DNA of 5,377 bases from an uncultured Clostridia bacterium (GTDB lineage Bacteria; Bacillota; Clostridia; Monoglobales; Monoglobaceae): assembly GCA_945878965.1 (NCBI GenBank), contig CAMCUJ010000115.1, positions 1 to 5,377 on the forward strand, written 5' to 3'. A program made the translations under genes and the position numbers. A model generated the notes under the pieces. It saw only the letters and a list, made by a program, of their open reading frames with translations, had not been told where the DNA came from and ran no database searches. Shown here in pieces: positions 5,106-5,377 of the stretch. Within the stretch, counting starts at the first letter, position 1, and every line of letters starts with the position of its first letter.

Positions 5106-5377
5106 ATGGAATTAACAAGTACAATAAGCAACAAGAAAATCGCTAATGTGAAAACATCTGATGCCAAGCTGTTTCTGATTAAAATGCAGCAGGACGCAAA
5201 AGGATACAGTACAATCAAAACAGTGCGTGGTGTTCTGCGTCCGGCATTTCAGATGGCGGTAGATGATGATATTTTAAACAAGAACCCTTTCGCATTTGAA
5301 CTGGCAACGGTGGTTGTAAATGACAGTGTTACACGGGAGGCTATCACAAGGGAGCAGATGAGAAAATTTCTAAAGTT
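5106..5377 (+). pseudogene. Tyrosine integrase of Tn916/Tn1549 type, 5'-truncated and cut by the right edge
   Basis: From an ATG at 5106 the frame stays open for 90 codons to the window edge. From about residue 10 the product reads like the core-binding region of Tn916/Tn1549-family conjugative-transposon integrases: SDAKLFLIKMQQ, STIKTVRGVLRPAFQMA, DDDILNKNPFAFELATVV, NDSVTREAITREQ. In Tn916 Int this region begins only after roughly 125-130 residues, so the arm-binding domain and the start of the core-binding domain are absent. An in-frame TAA directly precedes the ATG and there is no ribosome binding site. The first 7 residues (MELTSTI) do not resemble the family and may come from fused flanking DNA. 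The catalytic domain with its Arg and Tyr residues would lie beyond the window and cannot be judged. Base composition is visibly less AT-rich than the spacer. Most likely this is a remnant of a mobile element; a short, still-expressed protein is less likely. Confidence 0.82.

Noticed and set aside
5091..5125. Plus-strand promoter driving the integrase fragment (TTGACA at 5091-5096)
   Set aside because: No -10 box lies at 16-18 bp. The nearest TACAAT (5120-5125) is 23 bp away and inside the reading frame, and no ribosome binding site follows.
4994..5218. Minus-strand open frame of 74 codons with hydrophobic, membrane-like residues
   Set aside because: It is antisense to the integrase fragment and ends inside the marR-type promoter. 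Its Ile/Leu/Phe richness follows from AT-rich DNA, and the integrase reading of the same DNA has clear family similarity.
4349..5377. tRNA-Arg(CCU) as the attachment site of the integrase element
   Set aside because: tRNA-Arg genes are common integration targets, but the integrase fragment is about 700 bp away beyond the MarR gene. Its Tn916/Tn1549-type relatives generally use AT-rich sites rather than tRNA 3' ends, and I saw no repeat of the tRNA 3' end in the window.
1..5377. CRISPR array, insertion-sequence ends or long tandem repeats
   Set aside because: No regularly spaced repeats, no transposase reading frame and no long terminal inverted repeats were seen; the only repeats are the short regulatory dyads listed.

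Overview
The window looks like the chromosome of an AT-rich, low-GC Gram-positive bacterium, most likely a gut-type member of class Clostridia. The evidence is strong AGGAGG-type ribosome binding sites, consensus TTGACA/TATAAT promoters, LmrCD/BmrCD-like half-transporters and a Tn1549/Tn916-like integrase fragment. No single gene fixes the genus.

Layout, read right to left along the main (minus) transcription direction. At the right edge (5106-5377, plus strand) is the 5'-truncated beginning of a tyrosine integrase of the Tn916/Tn1549 type, running off the window. An AT-rich spacer follows. Then comes a MarR-family regulator (4483-4959, minus) with a perfect-consensus promoter and a 24-bp perfect palindrome over its -10 and start point, the classic layout for autorepression. 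Next is a plus-strand tRNA-Arg (anticodon CCU, 4349-4423) with its own promoter and a hairpin terminator. After it is a minus-strand operon of at least three genes: a 577-aa ABC half-transporter (GTG start), a 612-aa ABC half-transporter overlapping it by ATGA, and, 25 bp further on, an EmrA/HlyD-like membrane-fusion protein cut by the left edge.

The two ABC proteins carry complementary defects in their nucleotide-binding sites, so they should form one asymmetric heterodimeric multidrug-type exporter with one catalytic and one degenerate ATP site. The adaptor has an N-terminal membrane anchor and a lipoyl-like domain whose two halves are joined directly, without the usual coiled-coil hairpin. 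It may serve this exporter or an EmrB-like pump encoded beyond the left edge. The MarR protein is the obvious candidate regulator. However, the tRNA and its terminator lie between it and the exporter operon, and no copy of its palindrome is visible at the exporter promoter.

I see no clearly new system. The most interesting points are the divergent tRNA/exporter promoters that appear to share one -35 element, the hairpin-less adaptor, the textbook MarR operator and the truncated integrase.
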